Assembly (NCBI GenBank): GCA_033344735.1
Contig: JAWPMW010000001.1
Span: 558,001 to 622,000 of the forward strand
Reading direction: 5' to 3'
Source of the DNA: Gammaproteobacteria bacterium
GTDB taxonomy: Bacteria > Pseudomonadota > Gammaproteobacteria > UBA4575
Length of the DNA stretch: 64,000 nucleotides
Numbering within the stretch: position 1 is the first letter of the stretch; every line of letters begins with the position of its first letter. A program made the position numbers and the translations under genes. Shown one piece after another: positions 1 to 8,395 of this stretch. The notes beneath the pieces are model-generated. The model was not told the DNA's origin, searched no databases, and saw only the letters and a list, made by a program, of their open reading frames with translations.

Positions 1-183
1 GTGTCTTATCTGGGTAAAATTAAAACCACTGTACAAATTATCGCTATTATATTTTTGTTATGGCATCAACCGTTTATTGGAATTCCTACCTTTGAGGTGG
101 GTCAGTGGTTGTTAGATATTGCGGCTGTATTGACGGTTATTTCTATGATTGATTATCTAAGAGCAGCATTTAGATCAGATTAA
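1..183 (+). CDS. pgsA: CDP-diacylglycerol--glycerol-3-phosphate 3-phosphatidyltransferase, C-terminal end (partial)
   Basis: This is the last 60 residues of a membrane protein cut by the window edge; the GTG at base 1 is an internal codon. The text resembles the E. coli PgsA C-terminus: a GK(I/V)KTT-Q stretch, then two hydrophobic segments and an SM-x-x-YL-x-A-A ending. PgsA makes phosphatidylglycerol phosphate from CDP-diacylglycerol at the inner membrane. The tRNA-Gly directly downstream matches the E. coli order pgsA-glyW and supports the call. The catalytic CDP-alcohol phosphotransferase motif lies upstream, outside the window. Confidence 0.85.
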   Translation: MSYLGKIKTTVQIIAIIFLLWHQPFIGIPTFEVGQWLLDIAAVLTVISMIDYLRAAFRSD

Positions 184-322
184 CGCCAATGGCCAAATTA
201 TGAGAGCAGATTAGCAAAATCGGGTAATTTAACGGCAAGTCTGTCACGAAAATAACAAATATAAACAAACACTTCGTTGACAGACCTATGAATTACACTA
301 GAATACCCGCCTACACCAAATT

Positions 323-397
323 GCGGGAATAGCTCAGTGGTAGAGCACAACCTTGCCAAGGTTGGGGTCGCGAGTTCGAATCTCGTTTCCCGCTCCA
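323..397 (+). tRNA. tRNA-Gly (anticodon GCC)
   Basis: A complete cloverleaf: acceptor arms GCGGGAA and TTCCCGC, D-arm AGCTCAGTGGTAGAGC, anticodon loop TTGCCAA (GCC), T-arm with GTTCGAATC, discriminator T and encoded CCA. It is the first of a Gly-Cys-Leu series interrupted by the island. Its 3' end is the attachment site, and the gene stays intact after integration. Confidence 0.97.
387..397 (+). repeat. attL core: island attachment site in the tRNA-Gly 3' end
   Basis: The 11 bases TTCCCGCTCCA at the tRNA 3' end recur exactly at 17379-17389, just outside the tyrosine recombinase gene. This is the usual layout of a tRNA-targeting integrase. The identity stops at 11 bp, which is short, so the core call rests also on the position of the integrase and on the split tRNA series. 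Confidence 0.7.
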
Positions 398-730
398 TTC
401 CAAACTCAACTCAGGACGTTTTGAAGGAGTCTTCAAAACACTCAATCAACCACTTATCAAAAACCGTTACAGTTCATCCTCAACTGGATTCGCCCGTCGC
501 CAGGTCGTTTACTACCAGTACAACCGGGTGCAACCACAAGTGGTAGTATGGAAACTGGATAAATTTCCGATACTGTATGAATTATTGTACACATAAATTT
601 ACATAAGGCTAGGTTTCCTGTTGCTATGGAAACGTCGCTTTCTTATGCACATAATTCTGTGAATGACACGGATGATTGAATGAGTTTCCGGTTTCCAAGC
701 AGTAAAGAGAAGAAACTGGAAACTTGAATT
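398..730. promoter_or_regulatory. Left-end region with six GGAAAC hexamers and TGGTAGTA inverted repeats
   Basis: This 394-nt stretch (398-791) holds no convincing gene. GGAAAC occurs at 550-555, 628-633 and 718-723, and its complement GTTTCC at 613-618, 684-689 and 691-696. TGGTAGTA is at 541-548, inverted at 510-517, and again at 17294-17301 near the other end. Such clusters next to an attachment site and a replication-type ATPase are typical of integrase arm sites, excisionase sites or replication iterons. Which of these applies cannot be told from the sequence. Confidence 0.5.
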
Positions 731-768
731 GAAAAAAGGAGTATGCGAGAGGGTACGAGTACCCCTCG
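731..768 (-). terminator. Rho-independent terminator of the RepA-like gene
   Basis: Just past the stop codon of the minus-strand ATPase gene there is a stem of CGAG + GGTAC with one bulged A (746-768). On the minus strand it is followed by CCTTTTTTC. Confidence 0.55.
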
Positions 769-791
769 AAGCGGAGTGTTTTACTACAGGG

Positions 792-1862
792 CTATAGTGT
801 TAGCTCTTGCAGCGCTCGCTCATCCATTGCTTCTAATGCTTGTTTTTCTTTAGCTTTTTGAACGCTGTTAAGCCACTCGCTTTCAGTCAGTAAACCTTGA
901 ATCATGCATTTTCTTATTTTTTTATTCGCCCAAGCCTTCTGGTGGCCAAAATATTCTCCAAGCTCGGCTTGCGAGATATAGGTACATGATCTTACGGCTT
1001 CGGCCACTTGTGTGAGTATTTCATCTTCATCACTTTGAATCGTCCAGCCCTCATCGGGATGGAGTGCAAAGATGCGGGACTTTAATGTTTCATCGCCCAA
1101 GTAACGGTTCTTTTTGAATTCAGTATAAAAACATGCGCCCGTGTCTTTTGGTTTTTTGTGGTCTTCAACTTTAGAGATGTGAATCCGTTGTTCAAAGATG
1201 GCCGCCATTTTGCTGCTACCTCGATAACCTTCACTGGAATCTTTGGTGGATCCTTTTCGGTCATGGTGAACAAGAATGCCTGTGCGTTCTTGTTTGAGTC
1301 GCGTGAGAAACTTAAAGATAGAGTTATAAGAGCTCGCGGCATTCTCATCAGGCAGATCTGCCAAAGTAGAGAGATTGTCTAAGATGACAACTTCAGGGTT
1401 TAATGTCCGAATATCATCAAGAAGAATTTCTTGTCCTTCAGGATCATGTAAATCAGGAAATTCTGTATCGAGTGCTTGGTCTTGTCGTGCAATTACCAAC
1501 AGATTGTTCTTCAAGACTTCTTTTTGCTCATCACTAAGCTCAAGACAGTGCATTAAAAATTTCAATCGGTCCTGTAAGTCATCCGGTTGCATTTCGCCAT
1601 CAATGATCAATACTTTTGCAGGATTTTCGCATGCCCAATCTGCAAATCCTTTGCCAGATGCAATGCCAACGGCAAGACTCCAACAAAACCAACTCTTACC
1701 CACGCCTGTCGGTGCATGCACCAGTACTAACATTCTTTGCTTGAGCCATGGAGAGAGTATCCAATTACGGGCGGGATATTTGACGTTATGTAAGTGCACA
1801 GCATTGCGTACTCGCATTGCTAAGGATGGTGTAGTTAATTCATTCGTTGGAACTCCAGCCAT
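792..1862 (-). CDS. RepA-like AAA ATPase (AAA_25/RecA-fold replication helicase-like)
   Basis: A 356-residue RecA-fold ATPase: Walker A APTGVGKS at residues 50-57, an acidic strand VLIIDGEM at about 84-91, a Walker B-like strand VVILDN at 158-163 and a sensor-like HHDRKGS at about 199-205. This pattern fits the AAA_25 group that includes the hexameric RepA helicases of plasmids and mobile elements. It stands alone at the left end of the island, opposite the integrase, with its own terminator. I infer a role in replicating the excised element. No primase or initiator domain is visible. The downstream GGAAAC cluster may be the origin it serves. Confidence 0.75.
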   Translation of the reverse strand: MAGVPTNELTTPSLAMRVRNAVHLHNVKYPARNWILSPWLKQRMLVLVHAPTGVGKSWFCWSLAVGIASGKGFADWACENPAKVLIIDGEMQPDDLQDRLKFLMHCLELSDEQKEVLKNNLLVIARQDQALDTEFPDLHDPEGQEILLDDIRTLNPEVVILDNLSTLADLPDENAASSYNSIFKFLTRLKQERTGILVHHDRKGSTKDSSEGYRGSSKMAAIFEQRIHISKVEDHKKPKDTGACFYTEFKKNRYLGDETLKSRIFALHPDEGWTIQSDEDEILTQVAEAVRSCTYISQAELGEYFGHQKAWANKKIRKCMIQGLLTESEWLNSVQKAKEKQALEAMDERALQELTL

Positions 1863-2067
1863 GATGGATACCTATACTATGACTTAGATATAACAGCGAC
1901 ATTTGTGGGATTCAAATGAGTTATTTGCGACCAGATATTCATTTGATCGGCATCAATGGGTCCTCATGACCCCGTGAATGACTTACCCCATCACTTAAAA
2001 GAGAAATATTTAGGTCGGCACTGTTTTAAAAAATAAAAACAGCTGTAAATTCCGGCTTGGTTGCATG

Positions 2068-2285
2068 AGTCTGGCACCATAAGAAAGCCTGAATACAACC
2101 CCAAACTCTTATATTCAATGACTTATCTCCATGCGAGAAGAAAACCGAGGAGATGAGAATTATTTGGTTACATATCCAAGCGGAGTTAGCTAAGGGGGTA
2201 GGGGGCAAAATTGATCAACTTTTTATCGAAATAGTGGGGCCCCGTGTCTCAAAGTTTGCCAAAAATTTTAAAATTTGAAAAGCTG
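2068..2285 (+). repeat. Diverged ~220-bp direct repeat, copy A
   Basis: Copy A matches 8396-8613 along its whole length: a CTGGCAC block, CAATGACTTATCTC, GGGGGTAGGGGGCAAAA, AATAG-GGGGCCCC-TGTCTCAAA and TTTGAAAAGCTG. Both copies lie in the same orientation and both run into a hairpin element. No open reading frame is shared. The rest of the gap 1863-2379 shows nothing else I can name. Possible meanings are an old island end, a duplicated control region or a structured RNA. Confidence 0.7.
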
Positions 2286-2292
2286 ATTAATT

Positions 2293-2320
2293 ATGACCGC
2301 TTTCGACCCTTAGCGGACAT
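2293..2320 (+). repeat. Hairpin element H1
   Basis: Arms ATGACCGC and GCGGACAT enclose a 12-nt loop with TCGACCC. It lies between repeat copy A and the cyclase-like gene. Confidence 0.75.
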
Positions 2321-2379
2321 TGACACAATATCTAATTAAACAAAATTTTTCTCAAGTCAAATTGAATGGAGCATAAGGA

Positions 2380-3183
2380 ATGCTGAACTCTACTGGTGAC
2401 ACTGTCCCGACATACGAGGAGCGATATATCGCATTTTTAGATATTTTAGGTTTTTCTAATCTTGTTAAGGAATCATTAGATGAAAAGGTAGGTACCAATA
2501 GAATTTACGAAATAATCAAAACTTTCCAAGAGCAAAAATATTTTTTAAATGAAATAATGCCTGTAGGTGGCGATAATCCACGCGTATATATGTTTTCTGA
2601 TTCAATATGCCTTACTGTTGCACCAACAGCAAAAGGGCTTAAAAGGCTATTTGATATAATATTTGTGCTTAATAATTCGCTGATTCATAACAGTGTATTG
2701 TTGCGTGGCTCGATAGTTCAAGGGAGATTATATGAAAAGGATAGTATAATTTTCGGCCCAGGATTAGTTGAAGCCTATGAAGCTGAATCAAAAGCTGCAA
2801 AATATCCAAGAGTGTTGATAAGTAATTCTATCTACAAAGAATCACAATCAATTGATTATATTGTAACAGGACGTGAGCCAATGCCTTTATCAGCTCGAAC
2901 ACGAAGAGATTTTGATGGTTTATATCATCTGAATTGGCTATGTCATTTTTGTATCAAAAGGAATCCAAGCAGTCGTGGTGTACCAACCATTATGACTGCT
3001 CCATTAAATTATAAATGGATTAAAGAAAATATTGAGTCCGGTTTAATAGAAGCTAAAGATAGAACCGACATTCTATTAAAATGGCAATGGCTTGCTAGTT
3101 ATTTTAACGAAGTAATTGCTACAGGCGAGGAATTAGATATTTTAGTAGGCGATAATAAGTCAGTATCTCCAATAAAATTCTAA
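2380..3183 (+). CDS. Class III nucleotide-cyclase-like protein
   Basis: A 267-residue soluble protein. Motifs resemble a class III cyclase core: AFLDILGF (Asp21), MFSDSICL (Asp74) as the second metal site, and LRGSIVQG then GPGLVEAYEAES and A-KYPR (about 108-144), where cyclases carry their G-D-x-VN-A-R region. The start is the first ATG after a weak purine stretch. It lies alone between hairpins H1 and H2, and the next gene encodes a nuclease-like protein. No cyclic-nucleotide-binding effector is adjacent, so a Pycsar assignment is not supported. It could also be an inactive relative; the substrate is unknown. Confidence 0.55.
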   Translation: MLNSTGDTVPTYEERYIAFLDILGFSNLVKESLDEKVGTNRIYEIIKTFQEQKYFLNEIMPVGGDNPRVYMFSDSICLTVAPTAKGLKRLFDIIFVLNNSLIHNSVLLRGSIVQGRLYEKDSIIFGPGLVEAYEAESKAAKYPRVLISNSIYKESQSIDYIVTGREPMPLSARTRRDFDGLYHLNWLCHFCIKRNPSSRGVPTIMTAPLNYKWIKENIESGLIEAKDRTDILLKWQWLASYFNEVIATGEELDILVGDNKSVSPIKF

Positions 3184-3216
3184 GTTTATCTTATTTTTCT
3201 GTACGCTAAATATTCA

Positions 3217-3244
3217 ATGACCGCTTATGAGCCGAAAGCAGACG
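3217..3244 (+). repeat. Hairpin element H2
   Basis: Starts ATGACCGC, loop with GAGCCGA, second arm GCAGAC. It is the more degenerate of two copies between the cyclase-like and nuclease-like genes. Confidence 0.65.
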
Positions 3245-3266
3245 TGATTTTACGATTTAGCTTTTA

Positions 3267-3294
3267 ATGACTGTTTCCGACCCATAGCGGACAT
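3267..3294 (+). repeat. Hairpin element H3
   Basis: Starts ATGACTG, loop CCGACCC, second arm GCGGACAT. It lies 22 nt after H2. Confidence 0.7.
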
Positions 3295-3363
3295 TTGAAT
3301 AATTATGATCACATCGTCTTTCTTCTATAATGAATTATTTTATAGCTAATGGGTGCTGGGTAA

Positions 3364-4428
3364 ATGGCAATATATGAAATTAATAATAAGCAACTAGTCA
3401 AGATAGACGAGATGAATTTCTCTTCACTCGGAATGCGTGAGCGGCAAGATTTGCAACAAATATTGAAAGAGTCATTCGCAGCGATAGACCCAGACATATT
3501 AATCATCTCTGAAGAATTTGGTGACTGGGAAGATAGCCGCCGAAGAATCGACTTACTAGGTATAGATAAGAATGCAAACTTAGTCGTTATCGAGTTGAAA
3601 AGAACTGAAGATGGCGGGCATATGGACTTACAGGCAATTAGATATGCCGCCATGATTTCAATACTAACTTTTGAGAAAGTCGTCTATATATATCAAGATT
3701 ATTTGGATAAGAATGGTTCTGAACAAGATGCAGAAACTACATTATTAGACTTTTTAGATTGGAATGAAGAATCTGAAGATGAATTTGCGCAAGATGTTCG
3801 GATAATTCTCATTTCAGCAAATTTCTCTAAAGAGATTACTACTGCAGTAATGTGGCTGTTAGATAAATTTGTAGATATTAGATGTATAAGAATAATTCCA
3901 TATCAGAAAGATCGTGACGTTATAATTGACGTCCAACAAATAATACCTTTGCCTGAAATATCTGATTATCAAATACAGGCCAGAGAAAAAGAAAAAAAGG
4001 AAAAAAGTTCTAAAGCGAGTAAAAAGGACTATACAAAATATGATGTGACTGTCGATGGCGTTCCTTATGAAAGACTAGCTAAGAGGAATGCCGTATTTAG
4101 GATAGTCAAGTCATTGTGTGATAAAGGCGTATCACCAGATGATATTTCAAAGCAGATACCTTGGAGGGGCACTCTATTTAAAGTTTTACCTGGAAGGTTA
4201 TCGTCTGAAGAATTTAAGAAGAAAATAAAAGTGGTTATTGAGTCAGAAGGGAATATATTTAATCCTCGCAGACGATTTTATAATGACGACGAATTAATTT
4301 ATTGGCAAGAAAATACTTACGCTTTGACAAATCAGTGGGGGCGGAGAACATTAGAATTTATTGAGAACTTAATTAATAATTTTTCTGATTATGGAATTAC
4401 TGTAAAGGAATCAGAGAATAATTTTTAG
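3364..4428 (+). CDS. PD-(D/E)XK nuclease-like protein (NucS/DUF91-like)
   Basis: A 354-residue protein. The N-terminal half carries a restriction-endonuclease-fold signature: Glu50/Glu51, Asp63 in RRIDLLGID and E77-L-K79 in LVVIELKR, then a helix that fits a DUF91/NucS-type core. A highly charged linker with many Lys and Glu (about 205-222) leads to a C-terminal domain of unknown function (about 225-354). ATG follows GCTGGGTAA with no strong ribosome site. It is flanked by H3 and H4, so it reads as one cargo unit, perhaps with the gene before it. I infer DNA cleavage, probably defence, from fold motifs only. Confidence 0.6.
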   Translation: MAIYEINNKQLVKIDEMNFSSLGMRERQDLQQILKESFAAIDPDILIISEEFGDWEDSRRRIDLLGIDKNANLVVIELKRTEDGGHMDLQAIRYAAMISILTFEKVVYIYQDYLDKNGSEQDAETTLLDFLDWNEESEDEFAQDVRIILISANFSKEITTAVMWLLDKFVDIRCIRIIPYQKDRDVIIDVQQIIPLPEISDYQIQAREKEKKEKSSKASKKDYTKYDVTVDGVPYERLAKRNAVFRIVKSLCDKGVSPDDISKQIPWRGTLFKVLPGRLSSEEFKKKIKVVIESEGNIFNPRRRFYNDDELIYWQENTYALTNQWGRRTLEFIENLINNFSDYGITVKESENNF

Positions 4429-4507
4429 TTGAATATAAACAAACTAATTTATCTACAATAGAATCATGTATAGATTATAACAAGCCAATTAACCATAAAG
4501 CATGCTA

Positions 4508-4535
4508 ATGACTGCTTTCGACCCTTAGCGGACAT
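4508..4535 (+). repeat. Hairpin element H4
   Basis: Starts ATGACTGC, loop with TCGACCC, second arm GCGGACAT; it contains a T-G wobble in the stem. It separates the nuclease-like gene from the exporter gene. Confidence 0.72.
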
Positions 4536-4562
4536 TGTTTCTATTTTAGGTGCTAGTAACTC

Positions 4563-4574
4563 TAGTAGCTACTA
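4563..4574. promoter_or_regulatory. Palindrome TAGTAGCTACTA before the exporter gene
   Basis: A perfect 12-bp palindrome followed by TCG, with a related GGTAGCTATCG 18-30 bases further on. The position, about 120 bp before the RND gene, suits an operator. No regulator gene is adjacent. Confidence 0.35.
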
Positions 4575-4690
4575 TCGAATAGAAGCTTGGTGGTAGCTAT
4601 CGTGTAATTGTTAGGATTGTCTGTGATAAAGAGGTAAAAAGTTTAATCTAGATCAATCTATAGGTTTAAGATTTGCAATAAAATATTGCT

Positions 4691-7207
4691 ATGAAAGTCT
4701 GGGAGTCAACTGTCAGTCAAGTTGTTCGCATAGTGACAAAGCGGCCGTATTGGACGTTACTCATTACAGTAGTTGTAATGTCTCTAATGTCATGGCCAGT
4801 AACACGTTTATCGATAGATGCATCACCAGATGCACTATTGCTTGAAAACGATCCTGATTTAAAATTTTATCGATCCATACATTACACCTACGGAACAGAT
4901 GAATACGTAGTCGTTGCCATACATTTGGATAAGTCTATTTTGATGTCTTCCTCTGTGCGCAGAATTGAAGAGATTACTCAAAAGTTTAAAGCCATCGAAG
5001 GTGTTTCAGACGTCACTAGTATCACTACTGTACCGTTGATTTACCAATCTTTAAAGCAAGATAAAGAGTCCACGATAACTTTTCCAACTTTATTATCTAA
5101 AGATGTGGATATTAGTATAGTAGAAAACGAATTTTTAACTAATCCGCTATATGAAGGTAATCTTGCAAGTAATGATTTGCATATTGCTGCCTTTAAAATA
5201 GATTTTTTAGCTGTGCCTGAATACAAAGAACTTTTTGATCAGCGTTATATATTAATAGAACGGCAAGCAACGGGAATACTTGACTCGCAAGAACGAGAAG
5301 AATTAGAGAAAATTAATAACAAGCTTGAAAAGCTACTTTATAATGAGAGTCAAAGGTACGCATTTGCAATAAATAAGATACGCAGCATATTAGATGTTTA
5401 TAAAGATACGCAGCAATCCTATCTAAGTGGAACTCCATTAATTGCAAATGATATGAAGCGTTATGTGTTGCAAGATATTAAAGTATTTGGTGTTGCTGCA
5501 CTATTATCCATGACGATCATATTATTCATTATTTTTCACAATTTTGTATGGGTGTTAATTACGCTGTTTTGCTCATTTGTGAATGTTTTGTTGGCATCTG
5601 GGTTAATTGGACTATTTAATTTTAATTTGACGGTTGTTTCATCTAATTATGTAGCGATATTGCTAATCTTTTCTTTGGCAATTGGAATACATGTGGTGGT
5701 TCGTTATCAAGAAGAGATGGTCGTACAAGGAGCTGCAGACTTTAATGAAAGGTTAATCATTGCCATTCAGCATATAAGTACACCATGCTTGTATATGGTG
5801 CTGACCTCTACGGTAGCCTTCATTTCATTAATTATAAGCAATATACAGCCAGTAATAATATTTGGTTATATAATGGTAATTGGTTTATGCGGTGCGTATA
5901 TCGTCTCTTTTACTATTCTGCCTGTGCTAGTCCAGTTATTAAAACCAACATCGAGGCCGCTACACAAACATTATTCACATAATATTCTTAAGAATTCATT
6001 ATCGTCTGTTCTTGAGCATAAAATTATTGTTATGGTGGTGTTAGTGCTTGGAATTATTGTTGGTGGGTTTGGTATTACCAAGATCACTGTAGAAAATCGA
6101 TTTATCGACTACTTTAAACAAACCACTGATATACACCAAGGCTTACTCGTCATCGATCAAAAATTAGGAGGCACGGTTCCCATTGAGATTGTTTTGAATG
6201 CTCCTGATGAAATCGATCTAAATGAGAATGAAAATATACTTCTAGGTGATGAGCTAGATGAATTTGATGATTACTTAGCTGAATTAGAGAATTCAGATGG
6301 GGGGTACACTTCTAAAAGTTATTGGTATAATAGACGTGGAATTGAAAAAATTCGATCCATCCATGTTTACTTAGAGGGAATCCTGCAAATTGGAAAAGTT
6401 TTATCTCTATCAAGCACTGAAAGTGTATTTCAACATGTCATCAAAGAAAAAGTATTAGATGATTTTGAATTATCGTTAATTTATTCGAAATTACCTCAGG
6501 AGACAAAGTCAATTTTGATCCAGCCTTATCTTTCAGATACTGGAGATCAAACTCGAATTGTTGCGCGACTTAAAGATTCAGATCATTCCTTGGTGCGGAA
6601 CAAACTGTTAAATAAAATAAAAGATGATTTGGAAAAGCACTTTGTAGGAAGAGATGATATTGAAGTAAAAATATCGGGCATTGGCATACTATATAATAAT
6701 GTATTGCAAAGCCTATACCGTTCTCAAATACTTACCATTGGTTTTGTTTTTATCGGCATATTTTTAATGCTGTCTATTTTATTTAAGAGCATGAAGTTTG
6801 CTTTAATTGCGATTTTGCCAAATATATTTACATCCATCCTCATTCTAGGATTAATGGGAATATTGAATATTCCTTTAAACATAATGACGATTACAATAGC
6901 CGCAATAACTATTGGAATAGGCGTAGATGATGCTATCCATTATATACATCGCTATAAAAATGAGTATGCAAAGCGAAATGATATTTATGAATCTATTATG
7001 ACTTCTCAGATCACGGTAGGTAAAGCCTTGTGGTTTACGTCTGTTACCATAGCAACAGGATTCATCTTGCTAATATTCTCAAATTTTATGCCAACGGTAT
7101 ATTTTGGATTGTTTACGTGTCTTGCGATGATTATTTCAATTTTTGCTACTTTTACTTTGATACCTTTGGCTTTATCAGCTTCATCTCAAAGAGGTTTGCC
7201 TACCTAG
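4691..7207 (+). CDS. RND-superfamily exporter (MMPL type)
   Basis: An 838-residue inner-membrane protein with two-fold RND architecture. A helix at about 20-40 is followed by a large extracytoplasmic domain, then a run of helices (about 255-425). A second unit repeats this: a helix near 445-465, a domain to about 660 and helices to the end. The sequence GVDDAIHYIHRY in the second unit matches the MMPL signature. Members move lipids, hopanoids or small hydrophobic molecules using the proton gradient. No membrane-fusion protein or TolC partner is adjacent. It is a single-gene cargo unit between H4 and H5; the substrate is unknown. Confidence 0.82.
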   Translation: MKVWESTVSQVVRIVTKRPYWTLLITVVVMSLMSWPVTRLSIDASPDALLLENDPDLKFYRSIHYTYGTDEYVVVAIHLDKSILMSSSVRRIEEITQKFKAIEGVSDVTSITTVPLIYQSLKQDKESTITFPTLLSKDVDISIVENEFLTNPLYEGNLASNDLHIAAFKIDFLAVPEYKELFDQRYILIERQATGILDSQEREELEKINNKLEKLLYNESQRYAFAINKIRSILDVYKDTQQSYLSGTPLIANDMKRYVLQDIKVFGVAALLSMTIILFIIFHNFVWVLITLFCSFVNVLLASGLIGLFNFNLTVVSSNYVAILLIFSLAIGIHVVVRYQEEMVVQGAADFNERLIIAIQHISTPCLYMVLTSTVAFISLIISNIQPVIIFGYIMVIGLCGAYIVSFTILPVLVQLLKPTSRPLHKHYSHNILKNSLSSVLEHKIIVMVVLVLGIIVGGFGITKITVENRFIDYFKQTTDIHQGLLVIDQKLGGTVPIEIVLNAPDEIDLNENENILLGDELDEFDDYLAELENSDGGYTSKSYWYNRRGIEKIRSIHVYLEGILQIGKVLSLSSTESVFQHVIKEKVLDDFELSLIYSKLPQETKSILIQPYLSDTGDQTRIVARLKDSDHSLVRNKLLNKIKDDLEKHFVGRDDIEVKISGIGILYNNVLQSLYRSQILTIGFVFIGIFLMLSILFKSMKFALIAILPNIFTSILILGLMGILNIPLNIMTITIAAITIGIGVDDAIHYIHRYKNEYAKRNDIYESIMTSQITVGKALWFTSVTIATGFILLIFSNFMPTVYFGLFTCLAMIISIFATFTLIPLALSASSQRGLPT

Positions 7208-7298
7208 ATTTATTTTTAATTTCCGTTATTGGCGAAAAGCAGACATACAGATATCAAAATAAGGTGATTCTTGGTTGGAATCTAAAAAACAGTCTTAA

Positions 7299-7327
7299 AC
7301 TGTCCGCTTACGACCCTAAGCGGACAT
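7299..7327 (+). repeat. Hairpin element H5
   Basis: The best-paired copy: TGTCCGCTTA and TAAGCGGACA around CGACCC. The A-A mismatch of the other copies is here a T-A pair. Confidence 0.78.
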
Positions 7328-7378
7328 TTATATATGTGGGTCACCACGTTCTACTTAACGACTGTTATAATGCTGACA

Positions 7379-7582
7379 ATGAAAAATAATAATGATTTCA
7401 AGCCGCCATTTAAATTAGAAGTCATGATGATTACAATCGTAATTGCATTATTTCTGGGCACTCTCCACATAAAGCTAGGCATAGATTGGTTAAAGCCTTT
7501 CTCTTTTATTGCAACACTAGTTGGCGCTTATATGGTCTTCAGAAACTGGTATGCATCTATTAAATACGAGTTTAAAAAGTAA
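7379..7582 (+). CDS. Small two-helix membrane protein, unknown
   Basis: A 67-residue protein from the ATG at 7379; an in-frame ATG at 7334 would add 15 residues but begins only 7 bases after hairpin H5. It has hydrophobic segments at about 14-30 and 37-52 and a basic tail ending KYEFKK, so the C-terminus is probably cytoplasmic. No clear ribosome site. I do not recognise the family. It lies alone between H5 and H6. Confidence 0.45.
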   Translation: MKNNNDFKPPFKLEVMMITIVIALFLGTLHIKLGIDWLKPFSFIATLVGAYMVFRNWYASIKYEFKK

Positions 7583-7642
7583 ATATGTTTCCTTTTCAAA
7601 ATGTATCCAAATAACAAATTTTAGAAAGGATTACGTTTACTA

Positions 7643-7671
7643 ATGACTGCTAATGCGCCGATTGCAGACAT
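7643..7671 (+). repeat. Hairpin element H6
   Basis: Arms CTGC and GCAG replace CCGC/GCGG with pairing kept; loop with GCGCCGA. Confidence 0.72.
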
Positions 7672-7742
7672 TATATTGATTAGCTAATTTAATTTGATGC
7701 ATCATCCTTGATGCAATCTACATCCATGTTTCTGTATGAAGT

Positions 7743-8174
7743 TTAGTAATCTAATATTTTATCTGCATCTACCATTACTTTTAAGAGACTGTCACTATTT
7801 GCTAGCTTAGCTCCATCTCTTATATCTGAGACACCAGCCGCTTTTGCACAATGTGGACAGACTAATACTTTACCGCCTGCTGTAATAAATTGATTATAGA
7901 GAGACATTACTGAATCTCCATTTCCCCAAGTTAAATCTTGAGGCTGATTTTTATCAACTAGTCTTACACCTTCTAAATCTAGAAATAGAGTGACAGACTC
8001 TCCTGACTTTGAAAGCAGATGTCCAATTTTTAGAGCCATATTCACTGAATGTAGGTCATTAGTGTAGTTACTCAAATGAATTACAATGTTTTGCTTATCA
8101 CTATGATCGGAAGCATGGGTCCCGCCAAAAAACACAACTGACATTAAAATGAGTACTGATATTAGTTTTTTCAT
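7743..8174 (-). CDS. Periplasmic DsrE-like protein
   Basis: A 143-residue protein with a signal peptide (MKKLISVLILMSVVFFGGTHA, cleaved near residue 21) and a DsrE/DsrF-type domain: a start like NIVIHLSNY, a helix with ALKIGHLL, VTLFLDLEGV, and LVCPHCAKAAGV with two Cys. Cytoplasmic DsrE proteins carry sulfur on a Cys; exported relatives are of unknown role. The ATG is 7 bases after AAGGAG. A near-match FNR box lies about 115 bp upstream, at 8287-8300. It is flanked by H6 and H7. Confidence 0.72.
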   Translation of the reverse strand: MKKLISVLILMSVVFFGGTHASDHSDKQNIVIHLSNYTNDLHSVNMALKIGHLLSKSGESVTLFLDLEGVRLVDKNQPQDLTWGNGDSVMSLYNQFITAGGKVLVCPHCAKAAGVSDIRDGAKLANSDSLLKVMVDADKILDY

Positions 8175-8286
8175 ATAAAACTCCTTAGTAGAGAAATAAA
8201 ATCATCATTCATAATTAGCTATCAAATGACTTCAAGAGCTAATTAATTATATAAGTAAATTCTAATATAGATTCCTATCAATTGAA

Positions 8287-8300
8287 TTGATATAAATCAG
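8287..8300 (-). promoter_or_regulatory. FNR-box-like site upstream of the DsrE-like gene
   Basis: TTGATATAAATCAG differs from TTGATNNNNATCAA at one base. If used, island cargo would be under the host's oxygen regulator. Confidence 0.4.
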
Positions 8301-8350
8301 TTGTTAATTTGAAATTAAGAGACGCGAGATATCTTGAAAATATTTATTGG

Positions 8351-8379
8351 ACGACCGCTATTGCGCCGATAGCTGACAT
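8351..8379 (+). repeat. Hairpin element H7
   Basis: ACGACCGC, loop with GCGCCGA, then AGCTGACAT. It lies just before repeat copy B. Confidence 0.65.
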
Positions 8380-8395
8380 TCTCTTTCGCTATGCA

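Noticed and set aside
198-546. Frames overlapping tRNA-Gly on both strands
   Set aside because: They run through the tRNA gene and have no ribosome site or recognisable protein.
2380-3183. Pycsar system
   Set aside because: No effector with a cyclic-nucleotide-binding domain is adjacent; the neighbour is a nuclease-like protein without one.
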